Shown: positions 1 to 11,321 of the stretch, piece after piece
Numbering within the stretch: the stretch's first letter is position 1
Layout of the letters: every line of letters starts with the position of its first letter
Origin: JAMXLO01 sp963726125
GTDB lineage: Bacteria > Pseudomonadota > Alphaproteobacteria > Acetobacterales > Acetobacteraceae
Direction: 5' to 3'
DNA length: 64,000 nucleotides
NCBI GenBank assembly: GCA_963726125.1
Contig: CAVSBG010000017.1
Span: 186,001 to 250,000, forward strand
Made by a program: the position numbers and the translations under genes
The notes under the pieces: model-generated
What the model was told of the DNA's origin: nothing
Databases searched by the model: none
Seen by the model: the letters and a program-made list of their open reading frames with translations, nothing else

Positions 1-543
1 ATCGCCACAGCAAGTGGTGCGCGTGCCGACGATGTAACCGACCAGATCAACGAGGCATTGAAAGCCTACCAGAACCACGACACGCAGGCCGCGGTCGCGG
101 CACTCGATGGCGCCGCCAACCTGCTGCGGCAGGCGCGCGCCGAGGGCCTGAAGAATCTCCTGCCGCCGGTGCCACCCGGCTGGACCGCCGACGCCGCCGA
201 GGCGACCGCGGTCGGTTCCGCAATGCTCGGTGGCGGTACGACCGCAAGCCGCACCTATCACAACGGGCCGCAGCAGGTGGAGGTGCAGATCATGGCCGAC
301 TCGCCGATGCTTCAAGGCATGGCGGTCCTGCTCGGCAGTCCGTTTGCTGCTGCCGGCGGACTGAAGACGGTCGTGATTGGCGGTCGGCGACTGTCGTATT
401 CCGACAACGACAACAGCTACATGACGCTGGTCGCCGACAAGGTGATCGTGAAGATCGAAGGCAACAAGGATACGCCGGATCCAAGCCTGAAGAGCTTCGT
501 CGGCGCGATCGACTTCAGCGCAGTCGAGAAGCTGGTTCGATAA
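1..543 (+). CDS. Exported hypothetical protein, 5' end missing
   Basis: The reading frame is open from the first base of the window, so the true start lies upstream; what is visible is about 180 residues. The first residues (ATASGARA then DD) look like the end of a signal peptide with an Ala-Arg-Ala cleavage site, which suggests a periplasmic protein. The mature part starts with a helical stretch that resembles a tetratricopeptide-like unit, then a Pro-rich linker (LLPPVPPGW) and a mixed alpha/beta region with several Gly-Gly turns. I do not recognise the family and assign no function. It converges on the glycosyltransferase gene, with a hairpin between the two stops. Confidence 0.7.
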   Translation: MATASGARADDVTDQINEALKAYQNHDTQAAVAALDGAANLLRQARAEGLKNLLPPVPPGWTADAAEATAVGSAMLGGGTTASRTYHNGPQQVEVQIMADSPMLQGMAVLLGSPFAAAGGLKTVVIGGRRLSYSDNDNSYMTLVADKVIVKIEGNKDTPDPSLKSFVGAIDFSAVEKLVR

Positions 544-550
544 CCGCGGC

Positions 551-571
551 GCGGCTGTGGTTCACAGCCGC
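551..571. terminator. Hairpin between convergent genes
   Basis: A perfect 9-bp stem, GCGGCTGTG and CACAGCCGC, with a 3-base loop lies just after the stop of the first gene and overlaps the 3' end of the convergent glycosyltransferase gene. There is no clear T-run, so intrinsic termination is an inference from position and stem strength. Confidence 0.5.
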
Positions 572-1707
572 AGCAGCGCATCGAGCCGCTCGGCTATGCC
601 GGCCCAGGTGAAGTGACGTAGGACATTCTCGCGCCCCGACTGTCCGAGACGGTGACGCTCGTCGGTATCGCTGAACAGGCGAACCACGGCATCTGCCATC
701 GCGCCGGCCTTCGCTGACACCAGCGACGCATGATCCGCGGGCACCACCAAACCGTTGGTTGCCAGTTCGCTCATCACCACCGGACGCGCACACGCCCAGG
801 CCTCCAGCACCTTGTTCTTGATGCCGACACCGGACCGCATCGGTGCGATCGAAACCCAGGCGTTACCAAGAACAGTCGCGATATCCGGCACGTCGGGCAG
901 GAGTTCGACATTGGCTGTATTGGCGAGTGCACGTATCCCAGCCGTCGGATTGCGACCGGCAATCACGAACCGCGCGGTGGGCACCGCGGCAAGGATACGC
1001 GGCCAGATCGTATCGGCAGCGAACATCACAGCCTCGATGTTGGGCTGATAGTCCAGCGCTCCGGTGAAGCTCAGTGTCGGCTGGTTCGCTTCAGAGGCGA
1101 CATGCTCCGGAACATCCACACCGTTCGGTATCACGTGCACCGTGTCGCCGCCGCCGATCCGGCGCAGCCAACGGGCATCTGCCTCACCGACGCACACGGT
1201 CGCAGCGAAACCGCGCACCATGCGTCGGGCAAAGCGTGTCGCAACACCGATCTCGCGCAACGCCCAATAGCGCTGACGCAGATCGCGGTAGGACAGGAAC
1301 CCGCGCCAGAACTCCAGCGGATTGCAGTCGATCACATCGACGACGGCACGCGGCAGATCGCTGCGCCCGAACCACAGAGCCTCTGCGCCGGCCCACACCA
1401 GCGCACGATCGAAGCGAGCATCGCGGATCGTGCCATCCAGCGTGGCGCGCAGCTCGGTCTGGTCGAAGCGCCACGGATAGGTGAAGCCCCGGCCGGGTAG
1501 TGTCACCGGCACGTGCCTGCCAATTCGCGCCGGAATCGCGTCAGACGGCGGCGATATCAGCGTGATCGTCCAGCGTGTCGCCAGCTCATCCAGCAGATGC
1601 GAAACGCGCAGCGAGTGTCCGTTCAGCGCCGGCCAGGGCGCGACCGTCGATATCGCAAGCAGTGAAGGTTGTGAATCCAGCTTTTGACACCAATCGCCGA
1701 AGCCCAT
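562..1707 (-). CDS. Glycosyltransferase family 4 (GT-B fold)
   Basis: Predicted 381-residue cytoplasmic glycosyltransferase that moves a sugar from a nucleotide-sugar donor, probably in exopolysaccharide or surface glycan synthesis. The N-terminal half has the acceptor-domain start (LLAISTVAPWPALNGHSLR), typical of GT4 enzymes that begin with a Gly-rich loop. The C-terminal donor domain has VIPNGVD around residue 190, a LSFTGALDYQPN strand and loop, and the signature GVGIKNKVLEAWACARPVV, which contains the conserved donor-binding Glu. The overall look resembles the PEP-CTERM/exosortase-associated sugar transferases, but no exosortase genes are visible here. It lies downstream of secA on the same strand, separated by a large inverted repeat, so co-transcription is unlikely. 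Donor and acceptor are unknown. Confidence 0.8.
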   Translation of the reverse strand: MGFGDWCQKLDSQPSLLAISTVAPWPALNGHSLRVSHLLDELATRWTITLISPPSDAIPARIGRHVPVTLPGRGFTYPWRFDQTELRATLDGTIRDARFDRALVWAGAEALWFGRSDLPRAVVDVIDCNPLEFWRGFLSYRDLRQRYWALREIGVATRFARRMVRGFAATVCVGEADARWLRRIGGGDTVHVIPNGVDVPEHVASEANQPTLSFTGALDYQPNIEAVMFAADTIWPRILAAVPTARFVIAGRNPTAGIRALANTANVELLPDVPDIATVLGNAWVSIAPMRSGVGIKNKVLEAWACARPVVMSELATNGLVVPADHASLVSAKAGAMADAVVRLFSDTDERHRLGQSGRENVLRHFTWAGIAERLDALLRL

Positions 1708-1718
1708 TCAACGTGGCT

Positions 1719-1808
1719 GCACCCCCTCCCTACCCTCCCCCGCTCCGCGGCAGAGGTGTCCCCGCCACCCCCTCTCCCGCGGAGCGGGGGAGGGTAGGGA
1801 GGGGGTGC
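1719..1808. repeat. Perfect 32-bp inverted repeat, C/G-rich
   Basis: Arms at 1719-1750 and 1777-1808 are exact reverse complements over 32 bp, with a 26-bp spacer. Each arm carries the dispersed element core of this window (C-rich tract, then CCCCCGCTCCGCGG). It sits between the end of secA and the start of the glycosyltransferase gene and would form a very stable hairpin in RNA, so it may terminate secA transcription. Confidence 0.85.
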
Positions 1809-1858
1809 AGCCCAGATCCGTTAGGCTGTGCGTGCGCTACGTCAACAGCAAAAGCGGT

Positions 1859-4591
<2,733 letters not shown>

Positions 4592-4805
4592 GGAACCTTC
4601 TCGGATGGTCGGCACCGGGACTTGGGGCACGCCCGGACGGCACGCCCCAGCACCCCGGTGTCAAGCCCGGGAGTTCCGGGGCATGGGTCAGATAGGACCC
4701 AGGCAGGCTCCGGTCAACGACGCCGCGATGTCACAACGGTTGCCTTGCGCGGCGCTTCGCTGCCATGAAGCGGCCACGGCGGCTTGCCGGAAAACAGGAG
4801 TCTCC

Positions 4806-5864
4806 ATGCGGTTGAAGCGGTTCCTCCGCCGAAAACGGGCCGGCTTCGCTGTGGCGCTTCCCGCCGTATTGATCGTTGCACTGGGTTCGGCGTGGGCGCA
4901 GAGCCAGCCTCAGGCACCGCGTCCCAGGCCGCGCGACACCAGACCCGCCGAGACACGGGCCGCCACGCCCCCGAAGCCAACCGACGATACTGCCGTCGAT
5001 ACTGCCCCAGCGCCCGAGTCGCCCCCGAAGCCGAACGACGCGTCGCGATCCCCATCAGACCCCCTCGTCGCCTTGGTCGAGGGGCACATGATCTATCTCA
5101 GCGACCTTGCCCGGCTTGTGCCCAGCCTTCCCGAGAGCGTGCGAGGCCTGCCGTTCGAGACACTTTATCCCGCCTTGCTCGATCGCAGCGTCGATCACCA
5201 GGCCCTGGTGACGGTGGCTCGCCGCGAGCACCTCGACGACGACCCGGCCGTCAAACGCGAGGTGGACGCCGCGACGGACCGCATCCTGGAAGCCGCGCTG
5301 CTAAGGCGCGAGGTCGCGCCGCAGGTGGGCGAAGAGCAGATCCGCCTCCGCTACAACAAGGAATATGCCGGCAAGCCCTCAACCGAGGAAACCCATGCCC
5401 GCCACATCCTGGTTTCCACAGAAGAGCAGGCGAAGCAACTGATCGCGGATTTGAACAAGGGTGCCGATTTCGCCACCCTGGCGAGGCAGTTCAGCAAGGA
5501 CCCGGACGGTCAGAACGGCGGGGATCTAGGCTACTTCCGCCGCGATCAGGTCTGGCCCGGCTTTGCCGATGTCGCGTTCACCCTGCAGCCCGGCCAGATC
5601 TCGCAGACGCCGATTCAGAACGAATTCGGCTGGCACGTCATCAAGGTGGAGGAGCGGCGGATTGTCGCCCCGCCGGGCTATGGCGAGGTTCACGATGCCC
5701 TGCGAAATGAACTGCTGCAGGAGGCCGCGGCGCGAGCAATCGAACGCGCCCGCTCCGAACTCACGATCCACAAGTTCAACCTGGATGGAACGCCGGTCTC
5801 GGACGTGCCCGACATCATACCCGCCCAGCCGCTCGTGAAGCGTGACGACAGCGCGAAACCGTAG
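4806..5864 (+). CDS. Periplasmic parvulin-type peptidyl-prolyl isomerase (first copy)
   Basis: A 352-residue PpiC/SurA-like foldase that catalyses cis-trans isomerisation of proline bonds in exported proteins. The start at 4806 follows ACAGGAG and gives a signal peptide ending at about residue 32 (GSAWAQ). A Pro/Ala-rich linker and a SurA-like helical N-domain follow. The parvulin domain has the motifs ARHILVS, FATLARQFSKDP, GGDLGYF and GWHVIKV. It is the first of two tandem paralogues between secA and argJ. Upstream in-frame codons exist but would remove the signal peptide logic. The alternative name 'foldase PrsA-like' fits equally well; the family call is firm, the exact role is inferred. 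Confidence 0.9.
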   Translation: MRLKRFLRRKRAGFAVALPAVLIVALGSAWAQSQPQAPRPRPRDTRPAETRAATPPKPTDDTAVDTAPAPESPPKPNDASRSPSDPLVALVEGHMIYLSDLARLVPSLPESVRGLPFETLYPALLDRSVDHQALVTVARREHLDDDPAVKREVDAATDRILEAALLRREVAPQVGEEQIRLRYNKEYAGKPSTEETHARHILVSTEEQAKQLIADLNKGADFATLARQFSKDPDGQNGGDLGYFRRDQVWPGFADVAFTLQPGQISQTPIQNEFGWHVIKVEERRIVAPPGYGEVHDALRNELLQEAAARAIERARSELTIHKFNLDGTPVSDVPDIIPAQPLVKRDDSAKP

Positions 5865-5929
5865 GGCGGCATCCTTGTGACGCCGCTATGCTTCGGTCAT
5901 CATCCGCGCCCTTTCCGGAAGGAGTTTCG

Positions 5930-6937
5930 ATGTCCCTGATTGCCGGCGTGACTGCCGCCGCATCATCCCCATCATCATTCCCTCTCCCGCGAAGCGGGGG
6001 AGGGTCAGGGTGGGGGCCTCGCCCGCATCACAGTTCCCTGCTGCTGTCTCTGACCCTCGCCGCGCTCCTGCTCGGCCCCATCACCGCGCAGGCGCAGACC
6101 GCCCCGCCTCAAACCGCTCCAGCCCCGACCCCTGCACCCGCGACAGACCCGGTGGTCGCCAAGGTGAACGGCCAGCCTATTCATCTGAGCGACCTGAAGG
6201 ACGCAGTGCAGGGGTTGCCGGACAATCTGCGCGGCCTGCCGCCCATGACGCTGTACCCCATGCTGCTCGATCAGATGATCGATGAACGGGCGCTGGTTGC
6301 TGCCGCGCGCAAGTCCGGCCTCGACAAGGACCCGACCGTGCAACGGCAGATGACCGCGGCGGAGGACCGCGCTTTGCAGACCGCCATCCTGAGCAAGGAG
6401 GTGGGACCGACGATCACCGATGCCGCGCTGCACGCCCGCTATGACAAGGACATCGCTGGCAAGCCCGGCGAGGAAGAGGTGCATGCGAAACACATCCTGG
6501 TCGATAGCGAGGACCAGGCGAAGAAGATCATCGCCGACCTGAAGGGCGGCGCGGACTTTGCCACACTGGCCAAGCAGTACAGCAAGGATCCGGGCGCGGC
6601 ACAGCAAGGCGGCGACCTGGGCTTCTTCAAGAAGGATGAGATGGTGCCTGAATTCGCCACCGCCGCCTTCGCGATGAAGCCCGGCCAGGTGTCGGATCAG
6701 CCGGTGCACACGCAGTTCGGCTGGCACGTCATCATGGTGGTGGAGCGGCGTCCTGCCGAGGCGCCGAGCTTCGACCAGGCGAAGGAGGAGTTGCGCCAGA
6801 AGCTCATCCAGGAAGGCGTCCGGAAGGCGGTCGCAGAGGCCCGCGCCGAGGTCCCGGTGGAGAAATTCAACCTGGATGGCTCGCAGGTCCGCGCGACAGA
6901 TACTGCCGAACCGCCACCGGCGCCCAAGAAACCATAA
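5930..6937 (+). CDS. Periplasmic parvulin-type peptidyl-prolyl isomerase (second copy)
   Basis: A 335-residue paralogue of the preceding gene, with the same order: signal segment, SurA-like helical domain (KVNGQPIHLSDLKDAV, LLDQMIDERALV) and parvulin domain (AKHILVDSEDQAKKI, GGDLGFFKKDEM, GWHVIMV). An ATG at 5888 is also in frame, but GGAAGGAG directly precedes the ATG at 5930. The N-terminus is unusual. Between the start and the hydrophobic core (LLLSLTLAALLLGPITAQA) there is an insert of about 30 residues rich in Ser, Pro and Gly. Its DNA is a copy of the dispersed repeat (5980-6018). The signal peptide is therefore abnormally long but the frame is kept. argJ follows after 24 bases and may be co-transcribed. 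Confidence 0.9.
   Translation: MSLIAGVTAAASSPSSFPLPRSGGGSGWGPRPHHSSLLLSLTLAALLLGPITAQAQTAPPQTAPAPTPAPATDPVVAKVNGQPIHLSDLKDAVQGLPDNLRGLPPMTLYPMLLDQMIDERALVAAARKSGLDKDPTVQRQMTAAEDRALQTAILSKEVGPTITDAALHARYDKDIAGKPGEEEVHAKHILVDSEDQAKKIIADLKGGADFATLAKQYSKDPGAAQQGGDLGFFKKDEMVPEFATAAFAMKPGQVSDQPVHTQFGWHVIMVVERRPAEAPSFDQAKEELRQKLIQEGVRKAVAEARAEVPVEKFNLDGSQVRATDTAEPPPAPKKP
5980..6018. repeat. Dispersed C/G-rich palindrome inside a coding region
   Basis: Contains CTCTCCCGCGAAGCGGGG followed by GGAGGGT and AGGGTGGGGGC. This is the reverse-complement orientation of the elements at 32030 and 39692. Here the copy is translated as part of the N-terminal region of the second parvulin. Confidence 0.85.
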
Positions 6938-6961
6938 ATCAGTCGTCCCGAGGAAACGTCC

Positions 6962-8191
6962 ATGGCCATCAACGTCTCGCCACTTGCCGTTCCGTTGCCC
7001 GAGCTGTTGCCGATTGCCGGCGTCCGCCTCGGCGCCGTCGCCGCCGGTATCCGCTATCAGGAACGCACCGACCTTGTGATGCTGGAGCTCGCCCCCGGGA
7101 CGTCGGTTGCCGGCGTGTTCACCTCCAGCAAGTGCCCCGGCGCCCCGGTGGATTGGTGTCGCGCCGCGCTGGCCGGCGGCAAGGCGCGCGCCGTTGTGGT
7201 GAACGCCGGCAACGCCAACGTGTTCACCGGTAAGGCCGGGCGAGACACCTGCGTCGCGACCGCGGCGGCGGCGGCCAAGCTGGTCGGCTGCCCGCCGAAG
7301 CAGGTCTTCGTCGCCTCGACCGGCGTGATTGGCGAGGTGCTGCCGCACGACAAGCTGGTCGCGGCCCTGCCGAACCTGCATGAGACCCTACGCGACGATG
7401 CCTGGCCGGCGGCGGCACGCGGCATCATGACCACCGACACCTTCCCCAAGGCCGCCACGCGCACCGCGTGGATCGGCGAGGCTCCCATCCGGATCACCGG
7501 CATCGCCAAGGGCAGCGGCATGATCGCGCCCGACATGGCCACGATGCTGTGCTTCATCTGCACCGACGCGAAGCTGCCCGCCGGCGCGATGCAGGCGCTA
7601 CTGAAGAAGGGCGTGGACACCAGCTTCAACTGCACGACGGTCGACTCGGATACCTCCACCTCGGACACTGTGCTGCTGTTCGCCACCGGCCAAACGAAGC
7701 ACCCGCGGGTTCCTCCGGAGGGCGGCAAGATGCTGACGGATTTCGCCCGCGCGCTGGATGCGGTGCTGCTGGACTTGGCGCTTCAGGTGACCCGCGACGG
7801 GGAGGGGGCACAGAAGCTGATCCGCATCGACGTGACCGGCGCCGCCAATCCTAGGTCCGCCAAGCGCGTCGGTCTGGCGGTTGCCAACTCGCCGCTGGTG
7901 AAGACCGCGATTGCCGGTGAGGACGCCAATTGGGGCCGTATCGTCATGGCCGTCGGCAAGGCCGGCGAGCCGGCTGATCGTGACAAGCTCTCAGTCGGCG
8001 TCGGCGGCGTCTGGATGGCGCGCGATGGCACCGTGGTCCCCGGCTACGACGAAGCGCCGGTCGTGAAGCACATGAAGGGCCGCGAAGTGGAGATTTCCAT
8101 CGACCTGGGTCTGGGCCGCGGCAAGGCCACGGTGTGGACTTGCGATCTCACCCACGGCTACATAGATATCAACGGGTCATATCGAAGCTGA
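6962..8191 (+). CDS. argJ: Bifunctional ornithine acetyltransferase / N-acetylglutamate synthase ArgJ
   Basis: ArgJ transfers acetyl from N-acetylornithine to glutamate, and in many bacteria also makes N-acetylglutamate from acetyl-CoA, giving the cyclic arginine pathway. The 409-residue length is typical. The self-cleavage motif MIAPDMATMLCF is present; the nucleophile is Thr194, which becomes the new N-terminus of the beta chain. The oxyanion-hole Thr-Gly pair (ASTGVIG) and the C-terminal NGSYRS end are also present. The start at 6962 follows GAGGAAAC. Position after secA and ppiC-like genes is common in alphaproteobacteria; the mutT gene that often follows is absent. From this window alone I cannot tell mono- from bifunctional activity. 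Confidence 0.95.
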   Translation: MAINVSPLAVPLPELLPIAGVRLGAVAAGIRYQERTDLVMLELAPGTSVAGVFTSSKCPGAPVDWCRAALAGGKARAVVVNAGNANVFTGKAGRDTCVATAAAAAKLVGCPPKQVFVASTGVIGEVLPHDKLVAALPNLHETLRDDAWPAAARGIMTTDTFPKAATRTAWIGEAPIRITGIAKGSGMIAPDMATMLCFICTDAKLPAGAMQALLKKGVDTSFNCTTVDSDTSTSDTVLLFATGQTKHPRVPPEGGKMLTDFARALDAVLLDLALQVTRDGEGAQKLIRIDVTGAANPRSAKRVGLAVANSPLVKTAIAGEDANWGRIVMAVGKAGEPADRDKLSVGVGGVWMARDGTVVPGYDEAPVVKHMKGREVEISIDLGLGRGKATVWTCDLTHGYIDINGSYRS

Positions 8192-8193
8192 TT

Positions 8194-8496
8194 CTATGAC
8201 CGTGCCGGGCTGAGGCTCTCCAGCGCGTCCGCCACCGTGCCGTATCGGCAGCTTCGGCCGATCAGCGGCTGGACGACGATGTCGCTCGACGCGCGCCAAA
8301 GGATCCATTTCCGGAGCTGGCTGTCGCCGGCGTAGAACGCGACCACTTCCTCGTACTCCTCGCCCTCGACGCAGTGGTCGAGTTCGACAACCATGTGCAC
8401 GTTGTGGAATTCCGCCCAACCTTGCAGCAGCATAAGATCGGCGATCTCAAAAGCGAGACCCATCGGCACATTCGGCGTGACCAGCGGCATGCCCAT
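8194..8496 (-). CDS. Small hypothetical protein
   Basis: A 100-residue soluble, acidic protein of unknown function, read convergently with argJ with only two bases between the stops. A TTG codon 15 bases upstream is in frame, but the ATG at 8496 is preceded by GGAG at good spacing. The central part (VVELDHCVEGEEYEEVVAFY) is acidic. It has no membrane segment and no motif I recognise. Coding potential is supported by the binding site, frame length and normal amino-acid use. Confidence 0.6.
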   Translation of the reverse strand: MGMPLVTPNVPMGLAFEIADLMLLQGWAEFHNVHMVVELDHCVEGEEYEEVVAFYAGDSQLRKWILWRASSDIVVQPLIGRSCRYGTVADALESLSPARS

Positions 8497-8936
8497 TAGG
8501 GGAAACTCCAATCCTCAAGGAGCGGTTTGCTTCACATGGCCGTGATCTAGCCGTTCACGCCTCCGTGAAATCAAGTATTCAAATTGAGATTCACACGATT
8601 GTTCAATCAGTTCGAATTTGATCCGAGAATGTGACTCAAGCGAGTTCGTTAAGCTGTTGATCGCATGGATTGAACTATGCCGCTGACTGAACCGCGAGCC
8701 GGTTTGTTGTATTTACGCAATCGCGACAGTATCGACACACTCGCGTTACAAAACAGCCGCTGAATGAAATTCTGGACATGTGCGAACGACTTTGGGATCG
8801 TGATCACCTCTGTTCCTGATCCGCATTGGCGTTACTTGGTGACTTGCTCAGAGGCCAAAAAGCCCTTCCGATTTTTCGCCGTGGGCATTCGCGCCTGGTG
8901 GTTGGTCAGGGCAAGGATGCGGGTGGCGGCCGTGAT
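8497..8936. other. Gene-free, relatively AT-rich stretch
   Basis: About 440 bases with lower G+C than the flanks and no convincing reading frame on either strand. It presumably contains the promoter of the small hypothetical gene. I see no repeat, tRNA or strong hairpin. Confidence 0.5.
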
Positions 8937-9131
8937 CTAGCGCGCGGCCTCGACCAGAGCGACGGTCGGTCCGGTGTGATGGCGCACCAGCAGCATTCCG
9001 CCGGCGACCAACCCCAGCGCCACGATGGCAAAAATCAGCGTCCGGTCCGTGAGCGTGTCGCGCGGCGATCGCTCCGCATACCAGAAATGGCGATACCATG
9101 ACCTGTGCGGCTGCAGCGGTGCGATCGCCAT
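8937..9131 (-). CDS. Small single-pass membrane protein
   Basis: A 64-residue protein whose start is supported by a strong ribosome binding site (GAGGGGGAC just before ATG). Residues 1-30 are polar with several aromatic and basic residues (HRSWYRHFWYAERSPRD). Residues about 31-49 form one membrane helix (TLIFAIVALGLVAGGMLL), and the tail is short and basic. The likely topology is N-terminus in the cytoplasm. It is divergent from the enoyl-CoA hydratase-like gene, 72 bases away. The function is unknown and I do not recognise a family. Confidence 0.55.
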   Translation of the reverse strand: MAIAPLQPHRSWYRHFWYAERSPRDTLTDRTLIFAIVALGLVAGGMLLVRHHTGPTVALVEAAR

Positions 9132-9203
9132 GTCCCCCTCGTTGCGGTGCGCGCCGCAGTATGGGATGGCGCATCGTGCGAGGCAATCGGCGGGACAACG
9201 GCC

Positions 9204-9983
9204 ATGGCGGAACGGACCTGGGTCAATGTGCGGCGCGACACGCGCGGCGTGGCTGTGCTGACGATCGACAATCCAGCGAAGCTGAACACGCTGAACACGG
9301 CGGTGATGCATGATCTGATCGCCGCAGCGGAAGTGCTGGCCGCGGACCACGACCTGCGCGCCGTCATTCTTCGCGGCGCCGGTGATCGCGCGTTCATCGG
9401 CGGCGCCGACATCGGCGAGATGGTCACTCTCGACGGCGGCTCAGCTCGCGCCTTCATCACGCTGGTGCATCGCAGCTGTGATGTGTTCCGCCGCATGCCG
9501 GTTCCGGTGATAGCCCGCATCGACGGTTGGACCCTGGGGGCAGGCCTGGAAGTCGCCGCCGCCTGCGACATGCGCATCGCCAGCGACGGTTCCAGGTTCG
9601 GCATGCCGGAAGTACGGGTTGGCCTTCCCTCGGTCGTCGAGGCCGCATTGCTGCCCGGTCTGATCGGTTGGGGTCGCACGCGCCGGCTGTTGCTGACCGG
9701 CGAGGTAATCGATGCAGCAACCGCGCTGGCCTGGGGCCTGGTGGAGCAGGTCGCTCCATCCGATGAGCTCGATAGTGCGGTGGAATGTCTGCTCGACGGC
9801 ATCCTTGTCTCTGGTCCTCGCGCCGTGCGTCTGCAAAAAGCGCTGATCGAGGACTGGGAGGCGATGACAGTCGATGCGGCGATCCAGCACGGCATCGACG
9901 GCTTCGTCGACGCTTGGGCCAGTGACGAACCGCGTCGGATGATGGACGGCTTCCTGCAACGCCAGCGCGAGCGTCGCCGCTGA
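9204..9983 (+). CDS. Enoyl-CoA hydratase/isomerase family protein
   Basis: A 259-residue crotonase-fold protein. The first oxyanion-hole segment is AFIGGADIGEM and the second is GWTLGAGLEVAAACDMRIA. The segment FGMPEVRVGLPSVVEA follows; it keeps the Glu of the PE motif but has SVVEA where active hydratases usually have GAGG. It may therefore act on an unusual acyl-CoA, as an isomerase or hydrolase, rather than in standard beta-oxidation. The start at 9204 gives a normal N-terminus (VLTIDNPAKLNTLN); the binding site is weak. No fatty-acid genes lie beside it, so the pathway is unknown. Confidence 0.82.
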   Translation: MAERTWVNVRRDTRGVAVLTIDNPAKLNTLNTAVMHDLIAAAEVLAADHDLRAVILRGAGDRAFIGGADIGEMVTLDGGSARAFITLVHRSCDVFRRMPVPVIARIDGWTLGAGLEVAAACDMRIASDGSRFGMPEVRVGLPSVVEAALLPGLIGWGRTRRLLLTGEVIDAATALAWGLVEQVAPSDELDSAVECLLDGILVSGPRAVRLQKALIEDWEAMTVDAAIQHGIDGFVDAWASDEPRRMMDGFLQRQRERRR

Positions 9984-10066
9984 TCCGGGACACGCGCTTT
10001 TGTCACGATGCGAGAACAGACTTGGTGGCAACGCTCCTCAGGCCGCTGGTACTCCGAACCACAGGA

Positions 10067-11321
10067 TCAGCGTCTGGGCAATGCGGCCTCTCTCTGGAAC
10101 GTCATTGGAGAGCTGGTCAACGACTTCAAGGTCAACGAGTGTGTCACCGGTCTTCGGTCCGGCAAATAGTCAGACCCAGGCCTGTATGGGTCTGGCAGGC
10201 TTATCGCCCAACCCGCAATGCAGGTCTGAGGCGCCGCGAGTGCATAGCGGCTGGTGCACGCAACATGCAGCTCCAATTCGCAGGTACCTCCGACGCCGGC
10301 AAAGAGCTCTAACGGCAACAGAGCATCGCCATTGGTCCAGCGAAAGGCATGATCCACTTCGTAGGCGTGGAAGCCGTCCGACAGCCGCTCGTCATCCATC
10401 GCGATCATTGCCAGATCCGCTCCGCGCCAGATCAAAATCTGTCGTAGTGCCACGCCCAATCGACGCGGATCTTGGGCAAATCCCAGTTCGTCGGGCGCAT
10501 TGGCACGTGACACGATGCGAACACCGTTGCGGGGTTGATGCAACTTGAAACTATATACCCCCGCGCGCATGGACCATCCGTCCACACGGTGCCCATCAAC
10601 CAGCAAATGCAGGTCCGGTACATCTGTCGTCGGCAGGTCCAGCGGCGAACCGGAGCGGTTCAGCAGGCGGCGCCAAATCTCATCGACCTGTTGGCCGCCG
10701 GTCAGTACCCGGTGCACACGCAGGCCGCCGCGGCTGAGCCCAGCCCGTATTTTCGCCGTGGAACAGCCAGCGATTGCCGTCATCGCGATAGCTCTCAGCC
10801 GGTGCGCCGTTGGCCAGCAGCACAGCATGATGCTCGAGTTCCACGTGAAAGACCTCCACTTCCCGCGCCCGGTCATCCCAAACGATCGAGTGGTGATTGA
10901 TCAGGTGTTCCACGGGTATCAGGACGCCGTCGATGAACAGCGAATGCCCCTTGGTGATACGGAGATCGGATGACGGAACATCGTCGGCGAGGGCGCCCTT
11001 GCGCACGATCACCGGCGTTGCGCTGCTGCGACACCCACGCGGAACCAGTATACGACCAGAACCGATCCAGATGATGCGCTGGGCCGCTCCCGACACCGTC
11101 AGTACTGTGTCCCCAACCGCGAGGCGCTCGACCGGAACGTAGCCCTCCGGCGTGGCGATACGCGTGCCAGCGCAAAAGCAATCCGACTGATCCTCGCATC
11201 GTGCACTCTCCACGATCGGCGTGGTCGTAGACTTGCCGGATGTTCCTCCCAATTCGTAACTCACGGGTGCGTTGGCAGGTAAAGATTGCAAATCGTCAAA
11301 CGGCTGGCCCTCGTCACACAT
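10067..11321 (-). pseudogene. Hint (Hedgehog/intein)-domain protein, frameshifted
   Basis: Two overlapping minus-strand frames make one protein of about 417 residues if one base is removed from the CCC at 10708-10710; the text then reads CAPVLTGGQQVDEIWRRL. The N-terminal part has the Hint domain: CFCAGTRIATPEGYVPVERL, GDTVLTVSG and the late motif ITKGHSLFIDGVLIPVEHLI. The C-terminal part is a beta-rich region with LLVDGHRVDGW. Such proteins are frequent in Acetobacteraceae, often with no known function. Hint domains can self-process. The start at 11321 is chosen for GCGGAGAC upstream of ATG. The break may be a sequencing error or a real inactivation. Confidence 0.75.

Noticed and set aside
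8600..8630. A TTCGAAT string resembling a tRNA T-loop
   Set aside because: No matching acceptor or anticodon stems can be drawn around it, and no tRNA was found elsewhere in the window.
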